Origin: Pseudomonas sp. DG56-2
GTDB lineage: Bacteria > Pseudomonadota > Gammaproteobacteria > Pseudomonadales > Pseudomonadaceae
DNA: 64,000 nt
Direction of reading: 5' to 3'
Assembly (NCBI RefSeq): GCF_004803755.1
Contig: NZ_CP032311.1
Location: forward strand, 5,358,001 to 5,422,000
A program made the position numbers and the translations under genes. Below are positions 20,877 to 31,098 of this stretch, piece after piece. The notes under the pieces are model-generated. The model saw nothing but the letters and a program-made list of their open reading frames with translations. It was not told the DNA's origin and did no database searches. The first letter of the stretch is position 1. Each line of letters opens with the position of its first letter.

Positions 20877-21596
20877 ATGAGACTGTCCCGCTTCTTCATT
20901 GATGCCCCCCTGAGCCTTGGCGAACACGACTTGCCCGAAGCCCAGGCCCACTACATCGGCCGGGTGCTGCGCATGGCCGCTGGCGACGCCGTGCAACTGT
21001 TCGACGGCAGCGGCCAGGAGTTCCTTGGCCAGTTGCTCGAAGTCGGCAAGAAAACCGTTCGGGTGCAGTTGAGCGAAGCCTTTGCCGGGCAAGCGGAATC
21101 AAGCCTCAAGGTCCATCTTGGTCAGGGCTTGTCCCGCGGCGAGCGGATGGACTGGGCGATCCAGAAAGCCACCGAACTGGGCGCCAATGTCATCACCCCG
21201 ATTGTCAGTGAACGCTGCGAAGTTCGCCTCAAGGACGAGCGCGCCGACAAGCGCCTGGCCCATTGGCGCCAGGTAGCGATAAGCGCCTGCGAACAGTGCG
21301 GACGCTCCAGCGTGCCGCAGATCAATGCACCGGTGCTGTTGGCCGACTGGCTCAAGGCGTGTGATGAGCAGCTCAAGCTGGTTCTGCATCCGGTAGCCGA
21401 ACCCATGCTCAGCCATCAGCCACCGCAAAGCCTGGCGTTTCTGATCGGCCCGGAAGGTGGTTTGAGCGATGCCGAAGTGGAGCAGGCCAAGGCCGCAGGC
21501 TTTCATGCCGCGCGCCTGGGACCACGGGTGCTGCGCACCGAAACTGCACCCGTGGTAGCGTTGGCCGTGGCTCAGCAGCTCTGGGGCGATTTCTAA
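20877..21596 (+). CDS. rsmE: 16S rRNA m3U1498 methyltransferase RsmE
   Basis: RsmE is a SPOUT-fold enzyme that methylates N3 of U1498 in 16S rRNA using SAM. The 239 residues show the N-terminal RNA-binding barrel (AQAHYIGRVLRMAAGDAVQL) and the knot motifs LIGPEGGLSDAEV and ARLGPRVLRTETAP, which closely follow E. coli RsmE. ATG 20877 opens MRLSRFFIDAPL; the open frame upstream crosses the REP element and is not coding. A second RsmE-family gene lies at 52812. The stop overlaps the end of the convergent hemolysin III-like gene by 4 bases. Confidence 0.93.
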   Translation: MRLSRFFIDAPLSLGEHDLPEAQAHYIGRVLRMAAGDAVQLFDGSGQEFLGQLLEVGKKTVRVQLSEAFAGQAESSLKVHLGQGLSRGERMDWAIQKATELGANVITPIVSERCEVRLKDERADKRLAHWRQVAISACEQCGRSSVPQINAPVLLADWLKACDEQLKLVLHPVAEPMLSHQPPQSLAFLIGPEGGLSDAEVEQAKAAGFHAARLGPRVLRTETAPVVALAVAQQLWGDF

Positions 21597-22210
21597 AGGA
21601 CGTAGAAAAACACGGCAATGAAGTGCAGCAGGCTGCCGGCGATGACGAACAGGTGCCAGATGCCATGCCAGTGGCGAAAGCGACTGTCATAGGCAAAGAA
21701 GATGATGCCGATGGTGTAGAACGCACCACCGGCAGCCAGCCAGGCAAATCCGGCAGCGCCCAGACTGGCCAGCAGCGGCTTGACTGCAACCAGTACGATC
21801 CAGCCCATCACCGCATAAATGATGATCGACAACACTCGCGCTTCGGAGCGCGGCTTGATCTCCTGCAACATCCCTATCACTGCCAACCCCCAGACCACAC
21901 CGAACAAACTCCAACCCCACGGCCCGCGCAGGCTGACCAGGCAGAAAGGTGTGTAGCTACCGGCAATCAACAGATAGATCGACAGATGATCGAGCTTGCG
22001 CATCACCACTTTGGCCTTGCCGCGCACGCTGTGATAGAGCGTGGAGATGCTGTATAGCAACAACAGGGTAAAGCCGTAGATCGACAGGCTGACGATCTTC
22101 CACGGATCGCCCTGCAAACTGGCCACCACCAACAACCAGATTGCGCCGATACAGGCCAGTACTGCGCCGACTAGATGCGTCCAGGCATTGAAACGTTCAC
22201 CGTGATACAT
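21593..22210 (-). CDS. Hemolysin III / PAQR-family membrane protein (TrhA-like)
   Basis: This 205-residue protein has seven predicted helices. It carries the conserved GERFNAWTHLVGA at the N-terminus, STLYHSVRGK at the end of helix 2, and HWHGIWHLFVIAGSLLHFIAVFF at the C-terminus. The Ser/His/Asp pattern is that of the PAQR/TrhA family, inner-membrane proteins linked to membrane fluidity homeostasis and only historically called hemolysins. ATG 22210 has GGAGG 10 bases upstream; the longer open frame reaching into the cheW gene was rejected. Confidence 0.92.
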   Translation of the reverse strand: MYHGERFNAWTHLVGAVLACIGAIWLLVVASLQGDPWKIVSLSIYGFTLLLLYSISTLYHSVRGKAKVVMRKLDHLSIYLLIAGSYTPFCLVSLRGPWGWSLFGVVWGLAVIGMLQEIKPRSEARVLSIIIYAVMGWIVLVAVKPLLASLGAAGFAWLAAGGAFYTIGIIFFAYDSRFRHWHGIWHLFVIAGSLLHFIAVFFYVL

Positions 22211-22265
22211 GCGACTGGGTCCTCCAAGTAACGGACAGGCTTCCCATCCTACACAGGCAAATGTT

Positions 22266-22733
22266 TCAAACCAGCCCCGCGTCCTCCAGTAACTGCTCCA
22301 GTGCGGCAAGGTCAGGAACCTTGGCAATCTGCTCGCCCACCTGAACGGCTGCCAGCTCCAGTTCGGCCAGCGGCACATCGACATAATTGAGTTGGCTGTC
22401 GAGCTTGCACGAGCGCGGAATGCCCTGCACCAGCATGGCAATGAAGCGCAGTCGACTACCCCCCAACGCGTTGAGAACAACGATTCGCGCACGCTCGCCA
22501 ATCCGCACCTGGCCACCACAAGCGGCCTCGAAGCTGAGCAACGGCAAACGCTGGTTGCGCCAATCGATCCAGCCAAGCATCCAGTTGGGCTGTTCGGTTG
22601 CCGGGGTGCCCTCCTGATAGCCGATCAGCTCGGCTACCGCAACGTTGGGCAGCACCAGGCAACGGTCATCCAGAGCAAGCAGCAGCCCAGTGAGGCTGCT
22701 GCGCCGACCATTGCGGACAGATTGTTCAAGCAT
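22266..22733 (-). CDS. CheW-like adaptor of the Pil-Chp system (ChpC-like)
   Basis: This 155-residue protein consists of one CheW/SH3-like domain. Features include LIGYQEGTPATEQPNWMLGWIDWRNQRLPLLSFE split over two strands, and IPRSCKLDSQLNYVDVPL near the C-terminus. It should couple a chemoreceptor to the ChpA kinase. Its ATG lies 8 bases inside the 3' end of chpA, and GGAG precedes it, so the two are translationally linked. By position it corresponds to chpC of P. aeruginosa. Confidence 0.85.
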   Translation of the reverse strand: MLEQSVRNGRRSSLTGLLLALDDRCLVLPNVAVAELIGYQEGTPATEQPNWMLGWIDWRNQRLPLLSFEAACGGQVRIGERARIVVLNALGGSRLRFIAMLVQGIPRSCKLDSQLNYVDVPLAELELAAVQVGEQIAKVPDLAALEQLLEDAGLV

Positions 22734-25700
22734 GGCGGGTACTCCAAAACGCAATACTCTGCAGCAGTACCGACTCCTGGTAGGGTTTGCCCAGGTAATC
22801 GTTGACGCCGATGGACATGGCCCGGTCGCGGTGCTTTTGTCCGGTTCGCGAGGTGATCATGATGATCGGCAGGTCCTTGAGCTCCGGATCCTGGCGAATC
22901 TGCGTGGCGACTTCGAAACCATCCATGCGCGGCATCTCGATATCCAGCAGCAGGACGTCCGGTCGATGCTCCTGCAACAGCGCCATTGCATCGACGCCAT
23001 CCTTGGCGGTGAGTACGTTCATGCCATGGCGTTCGAGCAGTCGGCCAGTAACCTTGCGCACCGTCACAGAGTCATCGACGACCATCACCAGCAACGATCG
23101 CTTTGGCACCTGCCCGACCTGCGGCGCAAGGATGCGCGCAGCACTGCTTGCCTGCTGGGCATGGCGCAGTTGCAAACCGCGAAGTTGCCCGAGCAGATCC
23201 AGAATCAACACAACCCGGCCGTCGCCCAGCAAAGTCGCCCCGGATAATCCCTGGACGCTGGCAAACTGCGGCCCCAGGCTCTTGACTACAATCTCGCGAC
23301 TGGCCGCCAGGCTGTCGACCTGGATCGCAAACTGCTGATCATGGGAGTGCACCAGCAACACGGGCAAGGGCAGGCTCTGCCCCAGCAGGCGTGGTTGCAC
23401 AGCCCCTTGCAACAACTCTGCGAGGTAGCGCAGTTCGTATCGATGCCCGGCGTATTCATAACGCGGTGGATCAAGCTGGTAGCACGCTTCCAGCTCGGCA
23501 GGCGGCACGCGCACGATGCCCTCGATGGTATTGAGCGGCACTGCATACTGTTCCTCGCCGTAGTGCACCATCAAGGCCCGGTTCACCGATACGGTGAATG
23601 GCAGGCGAATCTGAAAGCGTGCCCCCTTGCCTGGATTGGATTCGATAACCATCGAACCACCCAACTGCTTGACCTCTTCATGGACCACGTCCATGCCCAG
23701 GCCGCGCCCGGAAATCTGGGTAATTTTCTCAGCCGTGGAGAATCCTGGCTGAAGGATGAACTGCATGATTTCATGATCGCTGAGTGCTGCCGCAGGATCG
23801 AGCAGGCCGCGTTTGATCGCCTTGCGCCGCACAGCGTCCAGCGAAACACCGGCACCGTCGTCGGTCATCTCGATGACGATGTCGGCACCCTCGTGCAACA
23901 AGCTCAGCGAGATCAGGCCTTGCTCCGGCTTGCCTGCAGCACGCCGTATTTCCCGAGACTCCAGGCCATGGTCGACGGCATTGCGCAGCATATGTTCGAG
24001 CGGTGCCACCATCCGTTCCAGCACGCTGCGGTCCATCTCGCCTTCGGCATTGCCGACCACCAACTCGACCTGTTTGTCCAACTCACTGGCGACCTGCCTC
24101 ACTACGCGCTGCAATCGAGGCACCAGCCGCTCGAAAGGCACCATGCGCGTGCTCATCAAACCTTCTTGCAGCTCGCTGTTGACCCGCCCTTGCTGCTGCA
24201 ACAGGCTCTGCGCATCCTGAGCGCGCACAGTCAGGGTTTCCTTGAGGTCGAGCAAGTCGGACGCCGATTCGAACAAGGCGCGTGACAGCTGCTGCAGCTG
24301 TGAATGACGATCCATTTCCAAGGGGTCGAAATCGTCGTAGACCTGACCATCGCCGTCACCGTGTTGACGGCTGAGAATTCGCCCCTGGGTTTCGATGTCC
24401 AGCCGGCGCAACTGGTCGCGCATGCGCTCCAGCGTGGTTTCCATCTCGTTCAATGCCACTTGCGCGTCATTGACCTGCTGCTCGATACGCCCGCGAATGA
24501 TTGAATGCTCGCTGGCCAGGTTACCCAAGTCATCAAGCAGCTCGGAGGCCACTTTAACCATATCCGCCGGGCCGCGTTCGGGCATTGCCACGGGTGTTTC
24601 AACGGGAGCGACTTCAAGCTGCGCATGATGCGCAGCGGTGTCTGCCAGCGCTGCACTGCTGAAGTTGCGGATGTAGTCGATCAGCGCTGTAGCGGCATGG
24701 AGTGGCTGTTGCAGGCGCACTGCATCAAGCATATGCGCAAGGCGGTCATGACAGTTCTGTAGCAGACTGAACAGCGCCGCACTGGGCTGCAGCTGGCCAG
24801 CCGCCAGCAATTCGTAGAGAAACTCCAGTTCATGGGCCAGGTCACCAATGGGGGCGATTTCAACCATACGCGCACCACCCTTGAGGGTGTGCAAGTCGCG
24901 CAACAGGTTCTCCACCTCAACTCCATTGCGAGGCTCGGCTTGCCAGCGCAACAGTGCGGCACCAGAGCTTTCGACAATGTCAGAGCTTTCTTCCAGGAAT
25001 ATCTCCAGAAGCTCCTTGTCTCCTGCGTCCTGAACCGGGTCTGGCACTTTATCGACAGCGACCGCAGGTGGCGCACTGTGTCGATACTCGCGCAGCGCCG
25101 CCAGCAACTCGACGGTTGTCGAAGACGATTGACCAGCCTGCAGCTGCTCGAACATGCGGGCCAATTTGGCATGACTACGCTTGAGCAAGGCGAACAGCTC
25201 AGGGGACGAGGCAAAGCGTCGATCCACCAGACCTTCGTACATCAGCTCAAGCTCTTGAGCGAGCACTTCGACCACGCCAATACCCGCCATCTGCGCCCCG
25301 CCCTTGAGGGTCTGCAGATCACGCTGCAAAGAAGAAAGCGCCGAAGCATTGTCGGCATCGGCAAACCAACGGTCGAGCGCCTGGTTGGCGCTTTTCAGCA
25401 CATCGCTGGCCTCTTCGAGAAACAGCTCGACTACCGCCGGATCCAGCGCCAGCGCTGCTGTAGCCGCACCGAGATCGGCAATCCGGGCCTGTCCATCTTG
25501 ATGGCTGATCAAACCAGTAGCATCGGGTGCCAACGCTTCATCGAGAAGCTCACGCAACGCCTCAAGGCGCTCCGGACGCGGGGCCACCTCTTGGCCGGCT
25601 GCAAGCTGGTCGAGCATATCGATCAGCGCCTCGTGGGCATGCTGCGCCTGCTCGAAAAAGCGTGCACTGACCGCCAGGCTGCTTTCCTCTACTGCGCCAT

Positions 25701-28041
25701 ACAGGTCCAGTAACGCTTCGCAAAGCTCATCCACTTGCCAGAGATCAGCCAGGTGAGCGCTCTGCCCCAACGTGGTCAGCTCATCAAGTAGTGCACTCAA
25801 TTCCTGGCGTTCACCGGGATGTTCCTGCCAGCGCAATAACAGCGATTCGGCATCGAGCAGAATATCCATGCCCTGAGCCAGGAAGCTGGCAATCAGTTGC
25901 GGATCGCGCTTGATCAGCCCACCGCTGTTGTGCGCCTGCTGCAAGGCCGACAACCGCGCCTCAACCACTTGATGGATTTCCTCGATCAGCGTCCAGGCGC
26001 CGCTAATCGGCGCCAAGGGCGCGCGAGACAACTGCTCAAGGCCGCGACGCAACAAGGGCTCGGCGCTTTCCAGCAGATAAATTTCTTCAAGGTCAAAGGC
26101 CAGTTGATGGGCCTTGAATTCGCGTGCGAGCAGGTCGAGCGCAGCGGCCAGTTCGGCGATTGCGGTGACTCCGGCCATGGCCGCGCTGCCCTTGAGGGTA
26201 TGAAACGCGCGCTGCAGGCTGTCACTGACCGGCTGAGGCAAATGCTGGTCAGCAGCCTGCAAAAAACGCTCGAGGCTGGCCAAGTGGAGCAGTGCCTCAG
26301 CGCGGAAAATCTCCAGCAACTGCGGATCGATCGTATCGCGGGTCTCAGGCTCATGAGGCGCGTCGTTCATGGCCAGCGCGTGCAGACGCAATGCCAACTG
26401 CTCGACATCCTTAGGCGCCTGCACCTGCTCGTTGGCAAAGGCTGCGAGCAGCCCGGGAATCAAATCCAAGGCTTGCTGCAAACTGGCCAGCGGTGCAGCG
26501 CCGATTTCGACACGCCCTTCAAGCACCCGATTAAGAAAGTGCTCTGCCGCCCAGGCCAACTCTGCCAAGCCTTGGGCCGCAACCATACGTCCGCTACCCT
26601 TGAGCGTATGCAAGCCGCGGCGCAGTTCTACCAGGGCATCGCGGTCGGTCGTGTCTGCCTGCCAGCGCAGCCATTGTTCATTCAGCTGAGGCAACAGCTC
26701 ATCAGCTTCTTCAAGGAATACTTCGCGTAACTCGTCATCCACAACTTGCGGCTCAGCAACCGCTGACTGGACCTGAACCTGTTCCGGCTCGGGGTCTGGC
26801 TCGGGGGCATAGCCCAGCGCCGCCAGGCTGGCCTGGGCGGCGTCGAGAAAGCGCCAGGGGTTGGCCTGCGGATCCGCAATCAACCATTGCAGATAGCACT
26901 CGCAGGCACTCAACGCATCCGCCAGGTGTGCCAGAGCCGCGGCATCAGGCGGCGTGGCACCGAGCATATGGGTGTGCATGTACTCGCCACAATGACCGAA
27001 CAAAGTGGCAGGTCGCGGCAGCATGAGCATCGCCAGCGCCCCGCGGATCTGCTGCAGCAGCCCCGGTAGCACCAGCAGTCGCTGAGGCTGCCAGCCGGCA
27101 TCGAGGCAATCGCCGATCTGATCCTTGACCTGCTGCAAGACCGAATACGCTTCTTCGAGGACCAATTGGCGGATTTCGGCCAGATCGGTGCCGGGCAACG
27201 GGCTCTGGCTAGCGTGCTGTTCCAGCGGGCCAACCATACCCGCCAGGGTGGCCTCGACATACAGCAATGCCCCGGCGACATCCATTAACAGCGCATCGTC
27301 CGGTGCGCATTGGCCCTGGGCCAGGCTCTGCAGTACCAGCACCTGTTCGATGATGACTCGCCGGGGCTGGTTGAAATTGAGCACAGCCAGGGTATCGGCG
27401 ATCTGGCGCAGCGGAGCAAGCAAAGGCTGCAGGTCGTCCAGGCGTCGACGATCGCCGCGCACAAACAGGTCGAGACGCTCCTTGGCCCGCATCAAGTCTT
27501 CGCACAGCGCTGCCACCACCGAGCGCAAGGCATCGCGGTCGGGCCCCGCTTGCAGACGCTCGCGCAAAGAGCCCAACGACAAGTCGAGATTGGCTAGCTC
27601 CTCGGCCGCTGCTGGTGCTGCGCCAAAAAGGCTGCCTTGGCCCAACGGTTCAACGCCGCGTTCGGCGCGCAGTTGATTCAGCACGGGCAACACTACCAAC
27701 GGCAAGTCACGCCGGGCGCTGCGCAGCCGATCCAGATACAGCGGCAATTGCTCCAAGCCGCGAAACAAGGCGCCGAGGGCCTCTCCGCGCTGGGCGACGC
27801 GCTTTTCCCTCAGGGCCATACCCAACTGCTCCAGCTCTTCGGCGAGCAGTGCGGCACCACTGAGCTCCAGCATCACCAGACAGCCACGCACCTGATGCAG
27901 GTTGTCGATAAAACCGACCAGGTCCTCTTCATCGCCGGGCTCGGCGCAAAAATGCTCCAGCGCCAGGCGCGCCTGGGCCAGACAGTCAGCAATGGCGCCC
28001 TTGACCCAGGCCAGGGCCACCGTATCGTGCCGCTCAGCCAT
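22726..28041 (-). CDS. chpA: ChpA/PilL multi-Hpt hybrid histidine kinase
   Basis: ChpA is the CheA-type kinase of the Pil-Chp array that controls type IV pilus twitching and cAMP. Its 1771 residues contain a string of Hpt modules. His is present at H49 (LHQVRG), H478 (LHTLKGSGRM), H614 (FHTLKGSAAM) and H1051 (LHTLKGGARM). A module at residue 910 has Gln in place of His (LQTLKGGAQM), and two others (LLQQIRGAL, LLDELTTLGQ) are degenerate. The dimerisation/ATPase part (NAVDHGLESREIRR, GRGLGMDVV), a CheW domain and a C-terminal receiver (LLLDIEMPRMDGFEVA) follow. It is shorter than P. aeruginosa ChpA (about 2,470 residues). ATG 28041 has GGAG 5 bases upstream; ATG 28059 is possible. Confidence 0.93.
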   Translation of the reverse strand: MAERHDTVALAWVKGAIADCLAQARLALEHFCAEPGDEEDLVGFIDNLHQVRGCLVMLELSGAALLAEELEQLGMALREKRVAQRGEALGALFRGLEQLPLYLDRLRSARRDLPLVVLPVLNQLRAERGVEPLGQGSLFGAAPAAAEELANLDLSLGSLRERLQAGPDRDALRSVVAALCEDLMRAKERLDLFVRGDRRRLDDLQPLLAPLRQIADTLAVLNFNQPRRVIIEQVLVLQSLAQGQCAPDDALLMDVAGALLYVEATLAGMVGPLEQHASQSPLPGTDLAEIRQLVLEEAYSVLQQVKDQIGDCLDAGWQPQRLLVLPGLLQQIRGALAMLMLPRPATLFGHCGEYMHTHMLGATPPDAAALAHLADALSACECYLQWLIADPQANPWRFLDAAQASLAALGYAPEPDPEPEQVQVQSAVAEPQVVDDELREVFLEEADELLPQLNEQWLRWQADTTDRDALVELRRGLHTLKGSGRMVAAQGLAELAWAAEHFLNRVLEGRVEIGAAPLASLQQALDLIPGLLAAFANEQVQAPKDVEQLALRLHALAMNDAPHEPETRDTIDPQLLEIFRAEALLHLASLERFLQAADQHLPQPVSDSLQRAFHTLKGSAAMAGVTAIAELAAALDLLAREFKAHQLAFDLEEIYLLESAEPLLRRGLEQLSRAPLAPISGAWTLIEEIHQVVEARLSALQQAHNSGGLIKRDPQLIASFLAQGMDILLDAESLLLRWQEHPGERQELSALLDELTTLGQSAHLADLWQVDELCEALLDLYGAVEESSLAVSARFFEQAQHAHEALIDMLDQLAAGQEVAPRPERLEALRELLDEALAPDATGLISHQDGQARIADLGAATAALALDPAVVELFLEEASDVLKSANQALDRWFADADNASALSSLQRDLQTLKGGAQMAGIGVVEVLAQELELMYEGLVDRRFASSPELFALLKRSHAKLARMFEQLQAGQSSSTTVELLAALREYRHSAPPAVAVDKVPDPVQDAGDKELLEIFLEESSDIVESSGAALLRWQAEPRNGVEVENLLRDLHTLKGGARMVEIAPIGDLAHELEFLYELLAAGQLQPSAALFSLLQNCHDRLAHMLDAVRLQQPLHAATALIDYIRNFSSAALADTAAHHAQLEVAPVETPVAMPERGPADMVKVASELLDDLGNLASEHSIIRGRIEQQVNDAQVALNEMETTLERMRDQLRRLDIETQGRILSRQHGDGDGQVYDDFDPLEMDRHSQLQQLSRALFESASDLLDLKETLTVRAQDAQSLLQQQGRVNSELQEGLMSTRMVPFERLVPRLQRVVRQVASELDKQVELVVGNAEGEMDRSVLERMVAPLEHMLRNAVDHGLESREIRRAAGKPEQGLISLSLLHEGADIVIEMTDDGAGVSLDAVRRKAIKRGLLDPAAALSDHEIMQFILQPGFSTAEKITQISGRGLGMDVVHEEVKQLGGSMVIESNPGKGARFQIRLPFTVSVNRALMVHYGEEQYAVPLNTIEGIVRVPPAELEACYQLDPPRYEYAGHRYELRYLAELLQGAVQPRLLGQSLPLPVLLVHSHDQQFAIQVDSLAASREIVVKSLGPQFASVQGLSGATLLGDGRVVLILDLLGQLRGLQLRHAQQASSAARILAPQVGQVPKRSLLVMVVDDSVTVRKVTGRLLERHGMNVLTAKDGVDAMALLQEHRPDVLLLDIEMPRMDGFEVATQIRQDPELKDLPIIMITSRTGQKHRDRAMSIGVNDYLGKPYQESVLLQSIAFWSTRHA

Positions 28042-28075
28042 ATCTTCTCCCGTTGCCATGGTCACGTGCGCACGC

Positions 28076-30121
28076 TCAAGTTGGCGGCGTCGGTGGCAAG
28101 GTGAAACCGGACACCGAGCGTCGCATTTCACTGGCCATGCGCGCCAAATCGCCGATGCTCTCGGCGGTTGCGTTCGAGCCTGCCGAAGTCTGCGAAGTGA
28201 TCTGCTGGATCACTGCCATGGTATGTGAGATCTGCCCAGCCGATGAGGTCTGCAGTTGGGCGGCATCGGAGATACTGTGGATAAGTTCGGCGAGTGTTTG
28301 TGACACCCCTTCGATTTCCTCCAGGGCTACCCCGGCATCCTGCGCCAGGCGCGCGCCGCGCACCACCTCGGCAGTGGTCTGCTCCATGGAGATCACGGCC
28401 TCGTTGGTGTCGGTTTGGATCGTACGGACCAGCGCCTCGATTTGCCGGGTGGCGGAGGACGAGCGCTCAGCCAGGCGCTGGACCTCATCGGCAACCACCG
28501 CAAAACCACGCCCGGCCTCACCGGCCAGCGACGCCTGGATCGCCGCATTGAGGGCGAGGATGTTGGTCTGGTCGGCAATATCATCGATCAGACTGACGAT
28601 GTCGCCGATTTCCTGCGAGGACTCGCCCAGACGCTTGATTCGCTTGGCGGTGTCCTGAATCTGCTCGCGAATGTTGTCCATGCCATGAATGGTGTTGTGC
28701 ACCACCTCGTTGCCTTTGTTGGCAATGGCAACGGAACGCTCGGCAACCTTGGCCGATTCATAGGCATGGGTAGAAACCCGGTCGATGGATTCGGCCATGT
28801 CTCCGACCGCCACCGACGCTTCGCTGATCTGTTCGGCCTGATGTTCGGAAGCCTTGGCCAACTGATGGGCGGTATTTTGGGTTTCCTGCACGGCGCTGGC
28901 CACCTCCTCGGCACTGAGGTTGATGGTAGCGACCAGATCACGCAGTTGATCGATGGAGTAATTGATCGAGTCGGCAATGGCGCCGGTAAAATCCTCGGTG
29001 ACCGACACCATCACGGTCAGGTCGCCATCAGCCAGATCCTCTATTTCGTCAAGCAAACGCATGATCGCTTGCTGGTTGCGCTCGTTCATCTGCGCGGTTT
29101 CACGCAATTGCCGATGAGTCTCTCGGACCATCACCAGGCCGATCAGGATGATCGAGGCCAGGGCCAGCAAGCCAAGCACGTAGCCACCGACAGTATCGAG
29201 GGTGCGTCCACTGGCGAGATTTTCCAAACCGTTGGTCAGGCGCGACGCTTCATCCAGCAAGGTTTGCGACTGGTTGAAAATATTGCCGGCGGCCTCACGC
29301 ACCCGGAACAGCTCCGGCGAAGTTTCGAGGATCTCGTCCACGGAACCGGCGACGAACTGAAACAACTCGGCAATTTCCGCCAAACGGGCGCGAGCATCCG
29401 GGTCCTGCACGCGTGTGATCTGGATATCCGCATTGCCAGCGAGCATGCCATCGAGCACCTGGCCGAAACGGCTGGCATCACGACCGAAGGCATCGGCCGC
29501 CTGCACTGCATTCTCGTCACCGGCGAGAACCGTATTCACCGATCCGAGAATACGTTCGGCAAGCAACGATTGACGCTGCGCCACGGCCACCTGATTGGCC
29601 GGTGCGCCGCTGCGCAGCAGAATCTCGACAACTTTCTCGTACTCGACCTGAAGCTGCGGCACGGTCTCGGCCAGGGTGGCGGCGACCTGGTGCAACGACA
29701 GCACGGTTTGCTCGCTGGCCAAAATGGTGTCGGTATTTTTACGCAGGCCTTCCCAATCACGCAGCACCGAATCCATTTCATTGCGTACGGCGGGCGGCGC
29801 GGGAGGCAAGCCGGTGCTGGCATCACCTTTTTTCAGGTAGCCCCAGCGCTGGTCGAAGTCGTTACGTGCCTCGCTGAGCAGGCGAAACGCCCGTGCCTTG
29901 CCGGCCGCAGCCTCAGTAGCGTTCTTGGCGATACGCTGGGACAGTACTCGCAGCTCACCGGCATGACCGATGTACTGCTTGTCGTAATTGGCTTGGGTGT
30001 TGAGGTAGGCGAAGTTGGCGAACAGCAAGATGATCGACAGGATCAACACGACGAACAATGCCGCGATCCGGGCGCTGCTGCGCGAGCCTTGGGTTGAAGT
30101 AGCCGTAGTGGTCTTGGTCAC
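28076..30121 (-). CDS. pilJ: Type IV pilus chemoreceptor PilJ
   Basis: PilJ is the inner-membrane methyl-accepting receptor feeding ChpA. Its 681 residues comprise a first helix ([21 protein letters not shown]), a long helical periplasmic region with two related PilJ modules ([13 protein letters not shown] near residue 56), a second helix at about 315-335, HAMP, and a signalling tip with [23 protein letters not shown]. The GTG start at 30121 follows AAAGGA. It lies 16 bases after pilI and 34 bases before chpA. The pilK methyltransferase gene that follows pilJ in P. aeruginosa is not here. Confidence 0.94.
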   Translation of the reverse strand: MTKTTTATSTQGSRSSARIAALFVVLILSIILLFANFAYLNTQANYDKQYIGHAGELRVLSQRIAKNATEAAAGKARAFRLLSEARNDFDQRWGYLKKGDASTGLPPAPPAVRNEMDSVLRDWEGLRKNTDTILASEQTVLSLHQVAATLAETVPQLQVEYEKVVEILLRSGAPANQVAVAQRQSLLAERILGSVNTVLAGDENAVQAADAFGRDASRFGQVLDGMLAGNADIQITRVQDPDARARLAEIAELFQFVAGSVDEILETSPELFRVREAAGNIFNQSQTLLDEASRLTNGLENLASGRTLDTVGGYVLGLLALASIILIGLVMVRETHRQLRETAQMNERNQQAIMRLLDEIEDLADGDLTVMVSVTEDFTGAIADSINYSIDQLRDLVATINLSAEEVASAVQETQNTAHQLAKASEHQAEQISEASVAVGDMAESIDRVSTHAYESAKVAERSVAIANKGNEVVHNTIHGMDNIREQIQDTAKRIKRLGESSQEIGDIVSLIDDIADQTNILALNAAIQASLAGEAGRGFAVVADEVQRLAERSSSATRQIEALVRTIQTDTNEAVISMEQTTAEVVRGARLAQDAGVALEEIEGVSQTLAELIHSISDAAQLQTSSAGQISHTMAVIQQITSQTSAGSNATAESIGDLARMASEMRRSVSGFTLPPTPPT

Positions 30122-30136
30122 GAATCTGGCAATCCT

Positions 30137-30688
30137 TTACAACGCCACGTCGAGAAAGCCCGGCGCCTGGGCCAGGGCCAGCGGGCTGAAAATGGCCCAG
30201 CAGCGTTGCCGCTGGAAATGACCCTGGACAAAAGGCGCCGCGCCGCTGAGCAAGGGTGTAGGAGGCGAAAGCTCCAGGCTGTGCAACGGAAAATGCTGCA
30301 AGCCAAGCACCTCATCGACCAGTAACCCGGCAAACAGCTCCTCCTGATCGAGCACCAGGACCCGGCGTTGTTTGCGTGGGGCCGACAAACCGAGGCCGAA
30401 AAAACCGCACAAGTCCATGACCGGTAGCAAGCGCCCGCGCAGGTTGGCAACTCCGCTGACCCATGGCTTGACTCCAGGAATTCGACTCAGGCGCGGCTCG
30501 TGCAAAACCTCGGCGACCTCGCCCATCGGCGCAACGAACCACTGCTCGCCAATACGAAAACCGATACCGCTCCAGCTCTGCAAGTGGGTTTCCTGCAGGG
30601 GCAGGTCGGCCGCCAGCAGCCTGCAACGCCGGTCGATGTCCAGCAGCAGCTCGAAGGCTGTCAGCGATTCGCCCATCGCCTGGGTCAT
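30137..30688 (-). CDS. pilI: CheW-like adaptor PilI
   Basis: PilI is a 183-residue CheW-domain protein that links PilJ to ChpA. Visible features are GIGFRIGEQWFVAPMGEVAE, the strand-loop IPGVKPWVSGVANLRGRLLP typical of CheW, and VLDQEELFAGLLVDEVLG. The ATG overlaps the pilH stop codon by one base (TGATG), indicating translational coupling. It is the third gene of the pilG-H-I-J-chpA operon. Confidence 0.93.
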   Translation of the reverse strand: MTQAMGESLTAFELLLDIDRRCRLLAADLPLQETHLQSWSGIGFRIGEQWFVAPMGEVAEVLHEPRLSRIPGVKPWVSGVANLRGRLLPVMDLCGFFGLGLSAPRKQRRVLVLDQEELFAGLLVDEVLGLQHFPLHSLELSPPTPLLSGAAPFVQGHFQRQRCWAIFSPLALAQAPGFLDVAL

Positions 30689-31053
30689 CAACCTTTGAGG
30701 ACGCCGTTGAGCACCTTGATCAAGGTCTCTTCATCCACAGGCTTGGTCAGGTAGTCACTGGCGCCCTGGCGTTTACCCCAGACCTTGTCAGTTTCCTGAT
30801 CCTTGGTGGTGACGATAATGACTGGAATATTAGCGGTCTCCGGGCTCTTGCTGAGCTGGCGAGTTGCCTGGAAGCCGTTCACGCCGGGCATGACGATGTC
30901 CATCAGCACTGCATCGGGCTTTTCCTGGGTGGCCAGGGCCACGCCATCGGCGCCGTTTTCAGCCTTGAGCACCTGATGCCCGTGTTTTTCGAGCATTTCA
31001 GTCAGTTTGTACATTTCGGTCGGCGAATCGTCGACGATCAGAACTCGAGCCAT
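30688..31053 (-). CDS. pilH: Response regulator PilH
   Basis: This 121-residue single receiver domain begins MARVLIVDDSPTEMYKL. The phospho-accepting Asp lies in AVLMDIVMPGVNG, the switch Thr in VIIVTTKDQ, and the Lys in YLTKPVDEE. In P. aeruginosa PilH tunes pilus retraction and ChpA phospho-flow. ATG 31053 has GGGGA upstream and gives the same length as P. aeruginosa PilH; ATGs at 31065 and 31068 are less likely. Confidence 0.95.
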   Translation of the reverse strand: MARVLIVDDSPTEMYKLTEMLEKHGHQVLKAENGADGVALATQEKPDAVLMDIVMPGVNGFQATRQLSKSPETANIPVIIVTTKDQETDKVWGKRQGASDYLTKPVDEETLIKVLNGVLKG

Positions 31054-31098
31054 GCTGTTCCCCATCAAAGGAATGGACGCTGCTGCCGGGGCGCGGCG

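Noticed and set aside
28415..30097. Open frame of 560 codons opposite pilJ
   Set aside because: Shadow of the pilJ coding strand; pilJ motifs are unmistakable.
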